Notes: generated by a model not told the origin, from the letters alone. A stretch of 36,852 nucleotides of DNA from Candidatus Altimarinota bacterium (GCA_028696815.1 JAQVGG010000012.1:1-36852), one strand, 5' to 3'. Counted from the stretch's first letter, positions 10,689 through 20,755 are shown. A program made the numbers and translations.

Positions 10689-13600
10689 ATGACTCATTTT
10701 TCTAAAAAAATAACACTTTTTACACTGATACTAATAGTACAGCTTTTAAATGTTGTTTTAACAACAACTCAAACTCATGCTGCAACTACTACTCTAACAT
10801 ATGCTTGAACAGCAAACGACATATGATGAGGTAGTTTTTCTTGGTCAAATCCATCAAATGCTACTTGAGATACAACAATTACTTCAGCTACAAGCACTAT
10901 TAGCACAAGAAATGCTTATACTAATTACTTATCACTTACAAATTTCAATCTTGCATGAGCTTGATTACCATCAAATGCAGTTATAAATGGGATACAAGTA
11001 GAAGTAGAACGGCAAGTATCAAATAATAAAGTGAAATGAACCACGGTACAGCTTACAAAAAATTGAGCAAGTCCAGTATGAAATAATTATTGAAGTGCTT
11101 CTAATTGACCTACATCAAAAACCATAACTACATATTGATGATTAACTAATTTGTGGTGAACAACATGGAGCACATGAGACTTATTATCAAATAATTTTTG
11201 AGTTATATTGATGTATCAATATACAAATAAATGAAGTGCTAGTGTAAATATATATAGAGTAAGGATAATTGTAGATTATACTGAAATAAATAATCCTGGT
11301 TGAGTTTGATGAACATCTTTATGGTTAAAAGCTGATGCTTGAACTAGCACAATTTCTGATTGAACATCACTAAACTCATGGAATGATTCTTCATGAAATT
11401 GATTTAATGCAATAGCTTGAGTATCTCCAACTTATTTAAATAATGATAATGATAATCTTAATTTTAACCCTGTTGTAAGTTTCAATGGTTCAACTCAATA
11501 TATGCAAAACTTAAATAACTGAGCTTATTCACACAGTTATTATACTGTAATAGTACCAAATAACACAACTAATGGTACTGTTACATGACAAATGCCTTTT
11601 TGATTTGATTGTAACTCATGAATTTTAAGTAGTGGGACTTGTTGACTTCCATTTTCATGACTTACTATATGAGCTTTTACTATAGCAATAAATGATGAAG
11701 TTATAACTCATGCTATATGAGCAAGCACTTCTTGGAGATCTGCTCAAATTTGAGCATATTCATATGAGGCAAATAAACCAATACTTATTTGAATGAATGA
11801 AAATTCAACTTGAAATTGAACAGATATTTATGAAAAATGAATAAAAATTAATAATTATACCGCTAATGATTATCAAACTTTATCAAACGCTAATTATAGA
11901 ATATGAATGAGTATGGATAGCGCTAATCCATTTCCTTATAATTGAAAAATTGCTGAAATAATAAATTTTAGTTCTAGACTAACTGATACTGAAAGACAAA
12001 AAATAGAATCTTATTTATCTCTAAAATATGGTATAACTTTAAATTCTGGAACACAAAATTATATAGCATCAGATTGAACTACTTCTATATGGTCTGTAAA
12101 TAATGCCTGACTCTATACATATAATATTTTTTGAATTGGTAGAGATGATGATTCAGAATTATCACAAGTTAAATCAAAATCATCTAATAGTGACTCTGTA
12201 ATTACAATAGAAGCATTATGAGAATGAACAAATATGAATCCTAGCTTTATAGACATAGATAATCTTGAGTTTTTAACAATATCAAACAATAATTTATGAA
12301 ACACTTGGTTAGCTGTTGGTGCTCCTGCTTGATATTATAATTTAGAACGCAATTGGAGAGTACAAGAAACATGAGAAGTTTGAACTTTAAATCTTATTTT
12401 TGATGTTTGAAACACAAATTTTGATATACCAGACTTAAATATATGAACACAGTATTATTTTGTATATGACAGTAATAATAATTGAATTTTATCAGATGAA
12501 ACACCTATTTCAATGACAAATGTTTGATGAAATATATGGGAAGTTTGATCAATAAATTTAAATAATAATCAAATATTTACTATAGCTACACAAGCTTCAA
12601 CAAATAATATACCTACAGATATAAGTCTATCAAATAATACTATAAATGAAAATGTTGAACCTTGAATAACTATATGAATATTTTCTACAAGTGATGCTGA
12701 TAGCTGAGATACTCATACATACACTTTAATTTCTTGAGCTTGAGATACAGATAATTCTTATTTTTCTATAAATACAAATATTTTATCCATAAATGATTCT
12801 CCTGATTACGAACTAAAAAATACTTATAGTATAAGAGTACAAACTGATGATAGCAATTGATGACAATTTCAAAAACAATTTACTGTATATATAAATAATA
12901 TAGCAGAGGACCCAGATACTATTATAGATTTTGAAAGTGTTTCTGATGAATCAAAATACAATGTTACTTCATGAAATTGGACTAGAACCACTAGTATTCA
13001 TTATGAGTGACTGTATTCTATTGAGAGTAATAATGGAGGACTTCCAAATACTCAATCTTGTTTTGAAATAAACTCTACATTTAGTACAACTTGAACTATT
13101 TCATTTTATTACAATGTATCATCTCAAGCAAACTGAGATTACTTAAGATTTTATATAGATAATATAGAACAACAAGCATGGTCTTGAACAGTTCCCTGGA
13201 CTAACTATATTAAAAATAACATATCTGCTTGAACACATAGTTATAAATGGTGTTATATAAAAGATACATCAACAAATAGTTGAAGTGATAAAGCTTGGAT
13301 TGATTATATAACTCTTAATAGTGTAAATATTGATTTAGCACCACCAACAATAACTAGCGTCAATTATACAAATGGTTCTCTACTACCTTGATGAAATCAT
13401 AATATAATTATAAATTATAATGACTCTGACTCATGAATAGACACGACTTCTGATAATATCAATCTATATAAATGGAACGGGAGTAGTTGGTGAAGTGATA
13501 TATCAGCTATATGACTAAATCTCTGAACAAAAACCATAACAACAACTAGTGCAACATATACTACAAATAACTTGAGCTTTTGAAAATATCGTTATAACTT

Positions 13601-14057
13601 TCAAATTTCAGATAATGAATGAAACTTTTCTTCAACTGAAGTTATATTTTATATAGATGAACCTGAGTTAATAATAAATACTTGAAGTTTAGATATATGA
13701 AAGCTAAAATCATGAAATGATTATTTTACTCCTACAGAGTTTCAAATCACAGTAAAAACTGTTTGAGTATGATTTAATTTAGTATTAAATAAGATATGAC
13801 CTGTTATTTATGATATATTTGAAATAGTTGATTATAATTGAGTTAATTGAGTTTGATATGATAAAGAACCATATACTTCCTCAATACATAAAATAAATCC
13901 AAATGAGATTATTGCTACTCAGGGTGGAAGTATAAATACTAACTGAGAAAAAAATATATACATTTATAAAATACGTATGTGAGCTTCTGTATGAAATGAA
14001 CAAGCAGCTTGAAATTATATATGAGGTATGAAATTTACTTTAGATTTAGATTATTAA
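10689..14057 (+). CDS. Large exported multi-domain surface protein with cadherin-like and WxL-like C-terminal domains
   Basis: 1122 residues, very Asn/Thr/Ser/Gly-rich, with about every second or third TGA-coded glycine in short loops. The N-terminus is a signal peptide ([16 protein letters not shown]...). A segment at about 437-560 ([16 protein letters not shown], then [12 protein letters not shown]) resembles a domain common in large Bacteroidota-type surface proteins. A cadherin-like repeat lies at about 639-737 ([31 protein letters not shown]). A jelly-roll/carbohydrate-binding-like sandwich follows at about 744-880. The last 125 residues (998-1122) start TGSLDIGKLKSGN and end [19 protein letters not shown]. 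This segment is clearly similar to the C-terminal domain of the next gene and reminiscent of WxL domains. I infer a cell-wall or S-layer-attached adhesin. Confidence 0.85.
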
Positions 14058-14096
14058 TTCTTAAATAAAGAATTTAGAATATAGTAATTAATTTTT

Positions 14097-14124
14097 AATA
14101 AATGGCTTTTATTAGCCATTTATT
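14097..14124 (+). terminator. Rho-independent terminator after the large surface protein
   Basis: An 11-bp perfect stem (14097-14107 with 14114-14124), loop TTTATT, followed by a T-rich stretch. Confidence 0.75.
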
Positions 14125-14176
14125 TTATTATATTTTTAAAATATTCTGCTGTAGCATTAAAATATAAGTTAATTTT

Positions 14177-14206
14177 TTGACAAAAAAAAAAGAAGTATGT
14201 TAAAAT
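14177..14206 (+). promoter_or_regulatory. Strong sigma70-type promoter for the small surface protein
   Basis: A perfect -35 TTGACA (14177-14182), an 18-base A-rich spacer, and -10 TAAAAT (14201-14206) preceded by an extended -10 TG. About 75 bases of untranslated leader precede the start codon. It is the best promoter visible in the window, consistent with high expression. Confidence 0.8.
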
Positions 14207-14282
14207 ATAAAAGCAGATAAGAAGTAAAAAACTTCTAAAATCATGTAAAAATATATTTTATTTACTTTAATTAATCATATAT

Positions 14283-14957
14283 ATGATGATAAAAATAAAA
14301 ACACAAAAAGTCTTAGCTACATTAGCATTAACTGCTATGGCTACAGCAACTTTAGGTAGTACTTATGCTGCTACACAAATCGGTACGGCATCTGTTAATA
14401 ATACAACTAGTTTCGATACAGCAATTATGTGGGATGAATCTTTCCCAGGTACTGCATCTGGTTCTGTTTCAGGAATAGTTGTAACAGCTACTGTAGATCC
14501 AAGTTTAAGTATGGAGTTATCTACAGGTGCACTTGATTTAGGTAATTTAGTAGCTGGAGTACAAGCTACAGGTACATTAGATATAGAAGTTGGTACAAAT
14601 GCTGCGAATGGATTATCTATAACTGCTAGATCAGGAAGTGGTTGATTAACTAATACTTCTGACAGCTCTATACAAATCAATGATTTAACAACTGATGGAG
14701 TTGCTGAATCATATAAATTTTTGTCAGCTATCAATGCTACTGCTGATTCTACAATTGCTGGTTTTACTCAAACTGCAAATTTAGATACACAAATAAATAA
14801 TAATACTACTGAACATACAATATATACATCTAATAAACCTCAACAAACAAATGGTTTAGATGATATTACTTTTACAGTTGCAGCTACTTCTAATGCACAA
14901 ACTGCTGCAGGAAATTATCAAGATACTATTACATTTACAGTAACTGGTAACTTCTAA
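14283..14957 (+). CDS. Abundant exported surface protein, WxL-like domain
   Basis: 224 residues. A signal peptide (KVLATLALTAMATATLGSTYAA) is followed by a Thr/Ala/Gly-rich beta protein. Residues about 80-224 begin TGALDLGNLVAGV and end QTAAGNYQDTITFTVTGNF. They align by eye with the last 125 residues of the upstream 1122-residue protein. The closing strand resembles the second half of WxL domains (aGtYtatLtWtL), but the Trp is replaced by Phe. Only one of nineteen glycines is TGA and the rest are GGT/GGA, unlike the neighbours. With the consensus promoter and strong terminator, this suggests a very highly expressed structural surface protein. Two ATGs are adjacent; the first is used here. 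Confidence 0.85.
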
Positions 14958-14984
14958 ATTTAGATAAATTAAAATTGAAATATT

Positions 14985-15024
14985 AATGTCATTTCACCAC
15001 TTCGGTCGAAATGACATTTTTTTT
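14985..15024 (+). terminator. Strong Rho-independent terminator
   Basis: An 11-bp stem (14985-14995 with 15008-15018) extended by an inner ACC/GGT pairing, followed by a T-run. It follows the abundant surface protein gene and probably limits readthrough into the DUF916-like gene. Confidence 0.88.
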
Positions 15025-15104
15025 TGCTTTTTTAAGTTTTTTAACTAATATTTTTTTAACATTTTTTAAACAAATATTTAACTTTTTAACATCATTGTGA
15101 AAAA

Positions 15105-16490
15105 ATGAAAACAAAAAAAATACTTCTAATCATTTTTACTTTTATCTTTTTTCTTTTATCTTTTAACTTTGTTAATGCCTCAATCAATCTTTCAGTATCA
15201 CCAATAAAAGAAGAAATACAAGCAGAAATTTGAACAACTATTACAAACATCGCAAAGCTTACAAATCATACAAATGAAACATTACATATATATACTTGAA
15301 AATCAGATTTTGAACCTAATGGAGATAATTGAAAACCTAAATTTATAAGAAAAAGTGAGCTTGTAAATCCAAATCAGCAATTAGCAGAATGGATAAATAT
15401 TAATACAACAGATTTTTATATAGAACCTTGAGAAACAATAGAGATTGAATATACCATAACAGTTCCATCTGATGCAACTCCAGGATGACATTATGGAGCT
15501 GTATTTTTCAAAAATAATAGTAGTGAAACTTCTTGATGAGCAGCTGTTTCTATAAATGTAGATTACTGAGTACTTGTTTTAGTAAATGTTGCTTGAGAAG
15601 TTAAAACAGATATAGACATAAAAGATCCTGTGATTTTATGAAATATAGGTGCATGAAGTAAATTAGAGAGAGATAAGTGTCCTATGTGAGATTTATCTAG
15701 GAGTTATTATGATTGAATATGTATAGATAAATTTGAAGATATTATTAATTGATTAAAGTGAGATAAAAAAGATAATACAAATACACAAACTTGAGAAACT
15801 CAAGATAGAGATTTCAATATATCATTTGAAATTCCTATTGAAAATACTTGAAACACACATATAAAGCCAAGTTGAAAAATAATATTAGTAGATGAAAATT
15901 GAAATGAGTTAAAAGAAGTATGAAAAGAAATAATAACAAATGATAAATGAGCAATTATCTGAGAAAAAATAGTAGATTACATCCCAATAAATGATTTCTG
16001 ATGAAATATATTACCTGGATCAGAAAGGAAATACCAGTGTGATTGGAAATGATTTTGATTTAAAACATATGATGAAGGTTGAAATGAAATAGTAGATTAC
16101 TGGGACCCATCCGAATACTATACAAATAAAAATAAAAAAGAAGCGTGATTTTTAATGTTTTGGGAGAGAGTTTGTGAAAGGCAACAAAATAAAAAAATAA
16201 CCGCTATATTTGATATATCATACCTAGATGAAAACTGAGAATTAATAGAATATAATGCAGCAAAAGATTTCTACATAGACTATACTGAAGAATATATATG
16301 ATTAAATCCTTATGTTATTATTCCATTATCTTGATTAGCTTTAGCTATATTTACATTTTGGATTATAGCAATTCTAAAGAGAAAAAAATGTCCAAATTGT
16401 AAAAAGAGAGTTAAAAAGGATATGAAAATATGTCCATATTGTTGAGAAAAACTTAAAAAATGAACACCTTGAAGAAAAAAGAAAAAATAG
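15105..16490 (+). CDS. DUF916-like surface membrane protein with cytoplasmic zinc ribbon
   Basis: 461 residues. A signal peptide (residues about 1-25) is followed by an extracellular immunoglobulin-like domain beginning INLSVSPIKEEIQAE. Its core (FYIEPGETIEIEYTITVP, TPGGHYGAVFF) matches the DUF916/WxL-interacting-protein N-domain pattern. A second region (about 200-400) has several Trp and Cys. One membrane helix (YVIIPLSGLALAIFTFWIIAIL) is followed by a basic cytoplasmic tail with a four-cysteine zinc ribbon (CPNCKKRVKKDMKICPYCG). Proteins of this type in Firmicutes bind WxL proteins and peptidoglycan. The zinc ribbon tail is not part of the standard architecture as I know it. The gene ends in TAG inside its terminator. 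Confidence 0.8.
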
Positions 16491-16513
16491 TCCCGAGCTC
16501 GGGACTATTTTTT
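16482..16513. terminator. Perfect 32-bp palindromic terminator
   Basis: A6-TAGTCCCGAG mirrored exactly by CTCGGGACTA-T6. It works in both directions between converging genes. It contains the TAG stop of the DUF916-like gene and touches the TAA of the minus-strand gene. Confidence 0.9.
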
Positions 16514-17201
16514 AATTTACATAACGAGTTTTTGATGGCCATTTTTTCCAAAGTCTTTCTATATATCAAATATTTATTCTTACTAAATCAATTAATTTAT
16601 CATAACTTTTTCTTTGAGATTGCGTAAAATATTTATGATTATCTCTTAGTATGTTTTGTTTATTTTCTTTTAATATATTATAAGCAATATCTTTATATAA
16701 ATTTAATTTAGTTTTGTACATTGATACACATTGTGATCACTCTAAAAAATCTTTTACATTTATATTACTTGTAGTTCATCATAGACATTCAATTACCTCT
16801 GGTACAATTCAATCTTCTCAAGTACTACAAATAGCATTATATCTTGTAGCATACTCTCAATGATCTCAAAGTAGTTTTTCTATTAAATCAACTCATACAG
16901 TAAAATCCTGTATCTTACTTGGTCAAAAATAATAATTTTTTGATCTATATAAATTATCTAAGAACACTTCTATTTCTTCATCTAACTCTTTAAATTTTTC
17001 ATCTAAAACTATTTGATAAACTATCCTTTCTTTTGATCATTGTATACAAACAAAATCTTCTATACTCCTATGAGTTTCTTGATTATTTACACATTCTTCT
17101 ATCTTTCAAGAATATGCACAATTATAAGATTCTTCTCAATGTGCAATATATACAAAAAATCAAGAAACTAAAAAATACAAAAATAATACTCTTTTAAACA
17201 C
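16512..17201 (-). CDS. Exported hypothetical protein, Cys-containing
   Basis: 229 residues from a GTG start (VFKRVLFLYFLVSGFFVYIAHG), which gives a plausible signal peptide; an ATG two bases away leads to an immediate TAG in its frame. The mature part is helical and charged, with scattered cysteines (SYNCAYSGKIEEC, AICSTGEDG, GSQCVSMY), suggesting disulfides outside the cytoplasm. I do not recognise a family. The open frame contains ten or so in-frame TGA codons, all read as Gly. It converges on the DUF916-like gene, and both end on one shared palindrome. Confidence 0.68.
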
Positions 17202-17223
17202 ATTTTTTATGTTAAATTTTAAT

Positions 17224-17454
17224 TTATTTTTTCTTACAAAAAAGAGAAACTCATTTAGCTAAAGCCTTTCAAAACAAAGCATATGCTTTTCAAGCTACTT
17301 TTCATCATTCTTTTTTAACAACTTCTGTTACCTCTTTTCCTTTTTCAGTTTTTGATAAACCTATCATTCATGCAACTGCTCAACCAATAATAAGTCAAGT
17401 AACTAGTTTATCAAGCTTCTTTGTATGTGATTCTTTTTTCTTTCTAAAAAACAC
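17224..17454 (-). CDS. Small YtxH-like membrane protein
   Basis: 76 residues, GTG start. A basic N-terminus precedes a single Gly-rich hydrophobic segment (LVTGLIIGGAVAGMIGLS), then a Lys/Gly amphipathic stretch (KTEKGKEVTEVVKKEGGKV) and a basic C-terminus. This layout resembles YtxH-like proteins, which are small general-stress or envelope proteins of unclear role. It lies directly upstream of the exported Cys-containing protein. A heptad repeat array occupies the space before it. The call is by architecture only. Confidence 0.6.
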
Positions 17455-17462
17455 TGTAATTA

Positions 17463-17551
17463 ATTACGAATTAAAAATTACGAATTATCAATTAATACAA
17501 CAACTATAAATTACTTATTCGTAATTCGTAATTGTTAATTTTTAATTGATT
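17463..17551. repeat. Paired AT-rich heptanucleotide arrays, inverted
   Basis: 17463-17497 reads as five tandem 7-base units of the form ATTNNNA (ATTACGA, ATTAAAA, ATTACGA, ATTATCA, ATTAATA). 17517-17551 reads as five more in roughly the reverse-complement form (ATTCGTA twice, ATTGTTA, ATTTTTA, ATTGATT). The two halves can pair imperfectly around a 19-base centre. It fills the whole gap between the Hsp20 stop codon and the next gene's start. Confidence 0.75.
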
Positions 17552-17555
17552 TAAT

Positions 17556-17981
17556 TTAGTCTTCAATTTTTTCTATAGTAATTGATTGATTATTAAATCT
17601 CAATTTTGCTATTTTAATAATTAAAACATTTTTTTCTAAGATAGCTTTAATATCTTCTAAATCTAAATTTTCTGGTAAAATAACATCTCTAGAAAATCTT
17701 CACCAAAAACATTCATTTGTTCTTAATATAAATCCAGAAGAATATATCTCAACTGGTTTTTTTCTTTCTCAAGAAATTGTTAATACATTTGAATTAACCT
17801 GAATATCTATATCATTTAAATCAACTCCCGCAATAGGAGCAACTATTATTATTTCATCTGCTTTTTCTATTATATCTAAAGCAACTTGTCATTCTTCTTT
17901 TACCTCTTCTTCACCATATATATCATCTTCTAAATCAAAATCTTGTTTTTCTTTTTCTGAAGCTCAAAATAGTTTAATCAT
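17556..17981 (-). CDS. hsp20: Hsp20/alpha-crystallin small heat shock protein
   Basis: 141 residues. An acidic N-terminal arm (residues 8-35) is followed by an alpha-crystallin domain. This contains IIIVAPIAGVDLNDIDIQV, LTISGERKKP, FWGRFSRDVILPENLDLE and AILEKNVLIIKIAK, the standard order of beta strands with the E-R-x-F-type strand and the ILP segment. Small heat shock proteins hold unfolding clients in an ATP-independent manner in the cytoplasm. It diverges from pilC across about 100 bases. The C-terminal I-x-I motif is approximated by SITIEKIED. Confidence 0.88.
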
Positions 17982-18029
17982 AAAAAAATTGTCATTAAGT
18001 ATAAAACTAATTTTAATTCTATTATTTTT

Positions 18030-18058
18030 TTGAAAAAATTCAAGAAAAATGATAAAAT
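18030..18058 (+). promoter_or_regulatory. Probable promoter for pilC-like gene
   Basis: TTGAAA (18030-18035), 17-base spacer, TAAAAT (18053-18058) preceded by an extended -10 TG. It lies 30 bases before the ATG at 18088. Confidence 0.65.
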
Positions 18059-18087
18059 ATTAATAATTGTATAATCTATAATTAATA

Positions 18088-19224
18088 ATGAATAATTACA
18101 AGAAAAAACTACAACTCTTTTTTGATAAAATTATAAGCAAAATAAAGGCATATAATTCTTCAAATATCAGGATCAACTCTAAAGAAAAGATAAATTTCTT
18201 AGAGCAGTTTTCAAATCTGCTTAATTCTTGAATTCCAATATTAAATTCATTAAAAATTATAAGCTATCAAACTAAAAACAAAAAAATTAAGCTACTTATC
18301 TCAACTCTTATAGAAGATATAAATAAATGAGCTCCTCTAAAAGAAGCTTTTATGAAGTATCCTCATATCTTTAATCAGTTTGATTATTCAATTGTAGATA
18401 TGTGAGAATTAACATGAAAATTATGAGAATCAATAGAGCTAATAAGAGATAAAGAAGAAAAAGTTAGAGATTTAAAGTGAAAAATACTTTGAGCACTTAT
18501 ATATCCAATGGTTATAGTAACGCTTGCTACAGCTATGATATTTGTCTTTATGATCTATGTTATACCAAAGATTACAGATATGTATAAAGATGCTAAAGTA
18601 AATCTACCTTCACTAACCCAAACAGTTATAGATATCTCAAACTTTTTACAAAACAATATAATAGAAGTTTTGTTTTGAGTAGCCATATTTATTGGAGCTA
18701 CTATAGCATTTAAAAAGCATCCTAAAACAAAGACACACTTTGATAAATTTATACTACACTTACCTATTTTTGGAAAACTCCTAAGAAAGAAAATACTTGC
18801 TCTATTTACATCTAGTTTATGAACACTTTTATCAAGATGAGTAATTATAAATAAGTCTCTTGAAACAAGTATGTGAGCTTTAGAAAATGCTTATTATGAA
18901 AAAGAGTTAAGAAAAATAATAGCTTGAGTATCAAAATGAACTGATTTAAGTAGTATGATGTGAATAGAAAATATAAGTTCTTGAAAAGAAAACTTTTTAT
19001 TTCCTGTAGAGCTTGCATCAATAGTAAAGATATGAGAACAAACTTGAAGACTACCTGATCTACTTATAAAAATCTCTCAAAAATACAATAAAGAAATAGA
19101 TAATATTGTAAAAAATCTATCTACTGCTATTGAGCCACTTGTAATAGTCTGAGTTTGAATTATTGTCTGAACAATAATCATGGCTATCATGCTACCATTT
19201 TTCAATATGGTTAATGTAATTTAA
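18088..19224 (+). CDS. pilC: Type II secretion/type IV pilus inner-membrane platform protein PilC/GspF
   Basis: 378 residues with two T2SSF domains. Each ends in hydrophobic segments (ALIYPMVIVTLATAMIFVFM near residue 145; a middle segment FGVAIFIGATIAF; a C-terminal VIVGVGIIVGTIIMAIMLPF). Conserved features include PLKEAFMKYPHIFN, the LIYP start of the first membrane helix, YKDAKVNLPSLTQ (the family's LPxxT motif) and KVGEQTGRLPDLLIK (the GExxGxL motif). PilC proteins anchor the assembly ATPase and coordinate pilin extrusion. No pilB, pilin or pilD is next to it, so the rest of the machine must be elsewhere. It ends at a heptad repeat element. Confidence 0.9.
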
Positions 19225-19313
19225 GTTGTAGGCAGTAGGATACTTTGTTTTTAGGTTGTAGGTTTATAAAAGTTAAAATGCATTTTTTTAACCTACCACC
19301 TATATCCTACAAC
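19224..19313. repeat. AGG-heptad inverted repeat element, copy 1
   Basis: The left part reads in 7-base units on the plus strand (AGTTGT, AGGCAGT, AGGATAC, then AGGTTGT, AGGTTTA). The right part reads in the same units on the minus strand (AGGTTGT, AGGATAT, AGGTGGT, AGGTTA). 19253-19264 and 19290-19301 can pair with one mismatch. It lies between converging pilC and rluD. Confidence 0.8.
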
Positions 19314-20234
19314 CTACCCACCTATAATTCTTTTCATATCATCTTTTAATTCTGCTTTAAAATGTACTTCTTTTCAATATAATTCTATATCAAGTTCATA
19401 AGCATGTAGTGCTTGTCTATGAAGCTGGTAAAGTGTTCCTACTTCTTTGTTTACTTTTGGATTTCAGTAAACTTTATCTCATATAATTGGATATCCGATA
19501 GAAGCGAGATGAACTCTTATCTGATGAGTTCTTCATGTTTCTATTTTTAGTTTTACCAGGGTATATTTATTATCAATATAATCTATTACTTCTCAGTAAG
19601 TAACTGCTATTTTAGGATTTACAGGATTTCTTGTAGTCATTCTCTGTCTATTATTTGGATCACGTCCTATATAACTTTCTACTTTAAAGTTTGATTCAGT
19701 AATTATACCACTAACGACGGCTAAGTAATACTTACCTATTTTTCTATCTTTAATTGTCTGAGCTAAATAATTCATCATCTTATCTGTTTTAGCAATCATG
19801 ATAAGTCAAGATGTATCTTTATCAAGTCTATGAACTATACCGGGTCTTTCTACTCAACCAATACTTGGTAAATTATCTTTACAATGATAAAGTATAGCAT
19901 TTACAAGTGTTCATTCTTTTCATCATTCTCATGGAACCGGATGTACATTTATTCCGGCATCTTTATTTAAAATTAATATTTCGTTGTCTTCATATACTGT
20001 TTCTAAATCAATTTTTTCTGGACATAAATCTAAACTTTGAGTTTTTATTTCTAAACTTATCTCATCTTTGTGATTAATTTTAAGGTTTTTAGATATAGTT
20101 TTCCCATTAACAGTTACTTGTCATCTATCTATCATCTTTTGTATGTAGCTTCTTGAAAACTCATTAAAAAGAGCTGATAAATACATATCAACCCTTTTAG
20201 ATTTTTCTGATAATACACAAAAGTTATACTTCAT
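19314..20234 (-). CDS. rluD: RluD/RluA-family 23S rRNA pseudouridine synthase
   Basis: 306 residues. An N-terminal S4 domain (about 14-75, FSRSYIQKMIDRGQVTVNGK) precedes the catalytic domain. The active-site motif is GIVHRLDKDTSGLIMIAK with the nucleophile Asp138. It is followed by YLAVVSG and the conserved GRTHQIRVHLASIGYPIIGD, then QLHRQALHAYEL. It isomerises specific uridines in 23S rRNA; the exact position (RluC-, RluD- or RluA-type) is not decidable by eye. The stop is TAG. Upstream, a heptad repeat fills the space to the preceding minus-strand gene, with which it may be co-transcribed. Confidence 0.93.
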
Positions 20235-20243
20235 TATAATTTT

Positions 20244-20267
20244 TATTTGTTATTTGTTATTTGTTAT
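20244..20267. repeat. Heptanucleotide repeat, ATTTGTT unit
   Basis: Just over three tandem copies of ATTTGTT fill most of the 38-base gap between two minus-strand genes. There is no inverted partner arm here. Confidence 0.85.
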
Positions 20268-20272
20268 CTAAC

Positions 20273-20671
20273 TTAAAGTCCTAAACTTTTTTTAATCTCT
20301 TCTTCTTTTTTCTTTGCTTCATCTTCTAAAGCTTTATTTGCTTGTTCAGATTTATACAAATCTCCAAGTTGCATCCACTCTGTTTGTTGCTTTTTTAGAA
20401 GTTTTTTTATATCATCTGGATGCTCTTTTGCTAAATCTCTAAACTTTTCTCTTTCCTCTGTAAAAACTTTTGCAAGTTCATCAAACTGGAATTGAGAAAG
20501 AGTTGGAACAGCATCAACTACCCTCTTTTTTTCAGCAGTATTTAGAGATAAGCTGTGTTTAAGTAAATCTAAGAATTCTTCTTCATTTACCTTTACATCC
20601 TCACTGTGTCATTTTAAAAGCTCCAAAATTAAGCTATCAACCTCTTGCTCAGTTATTTGCATTTCTGACAT
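20273..20671 (-). CDS. Hypothetical charged helical protein
   Basis: 132 residues, no signal peptide or membrane segment. It is strongly helical and rich in Glu, Lys, Leu and Gln, ending in a long KALEDEAKKKEEEIKKSLG coiled-coil-like helix. Features include LPTLSQFQFDEL-like middle segment (AVPTLSQFQFDELAKVF) and TEWMQLGDLYKSEQ. Only one TGA is used. I do not recognise the family. It looks like a small conserved cytoplasmic protein of CPR type; its position upstream of rluD suggests co-transcription but gives no function. Confidence 0.7.
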
Positions 20672-20755
20672 TTTTTACTTGATAAAACAAATAAACTCGC
20701 TAACATTATAACTATATTTTTTAGATTTCAACATTATTTTTTAAAAACGTACTGT

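Noticed and set aside
10689-14057. A heavily degraded pseudogene region, because the standard code gives stops every few codons
   Set aside because: All the stops are TGA and fall at glycine-like positions; with TGA as Gly a single 1122-codon frame runs from signal peptide to TAA.
14363-14734. A minus-strand open frame of about 120 codons opposite the small surface protein
   Set aside because: It lies antisense to a gene with promoter, signal peptide and a domain shared with its neighbour. It has no family features and owes its openness to the regular codon use of the sense strand.
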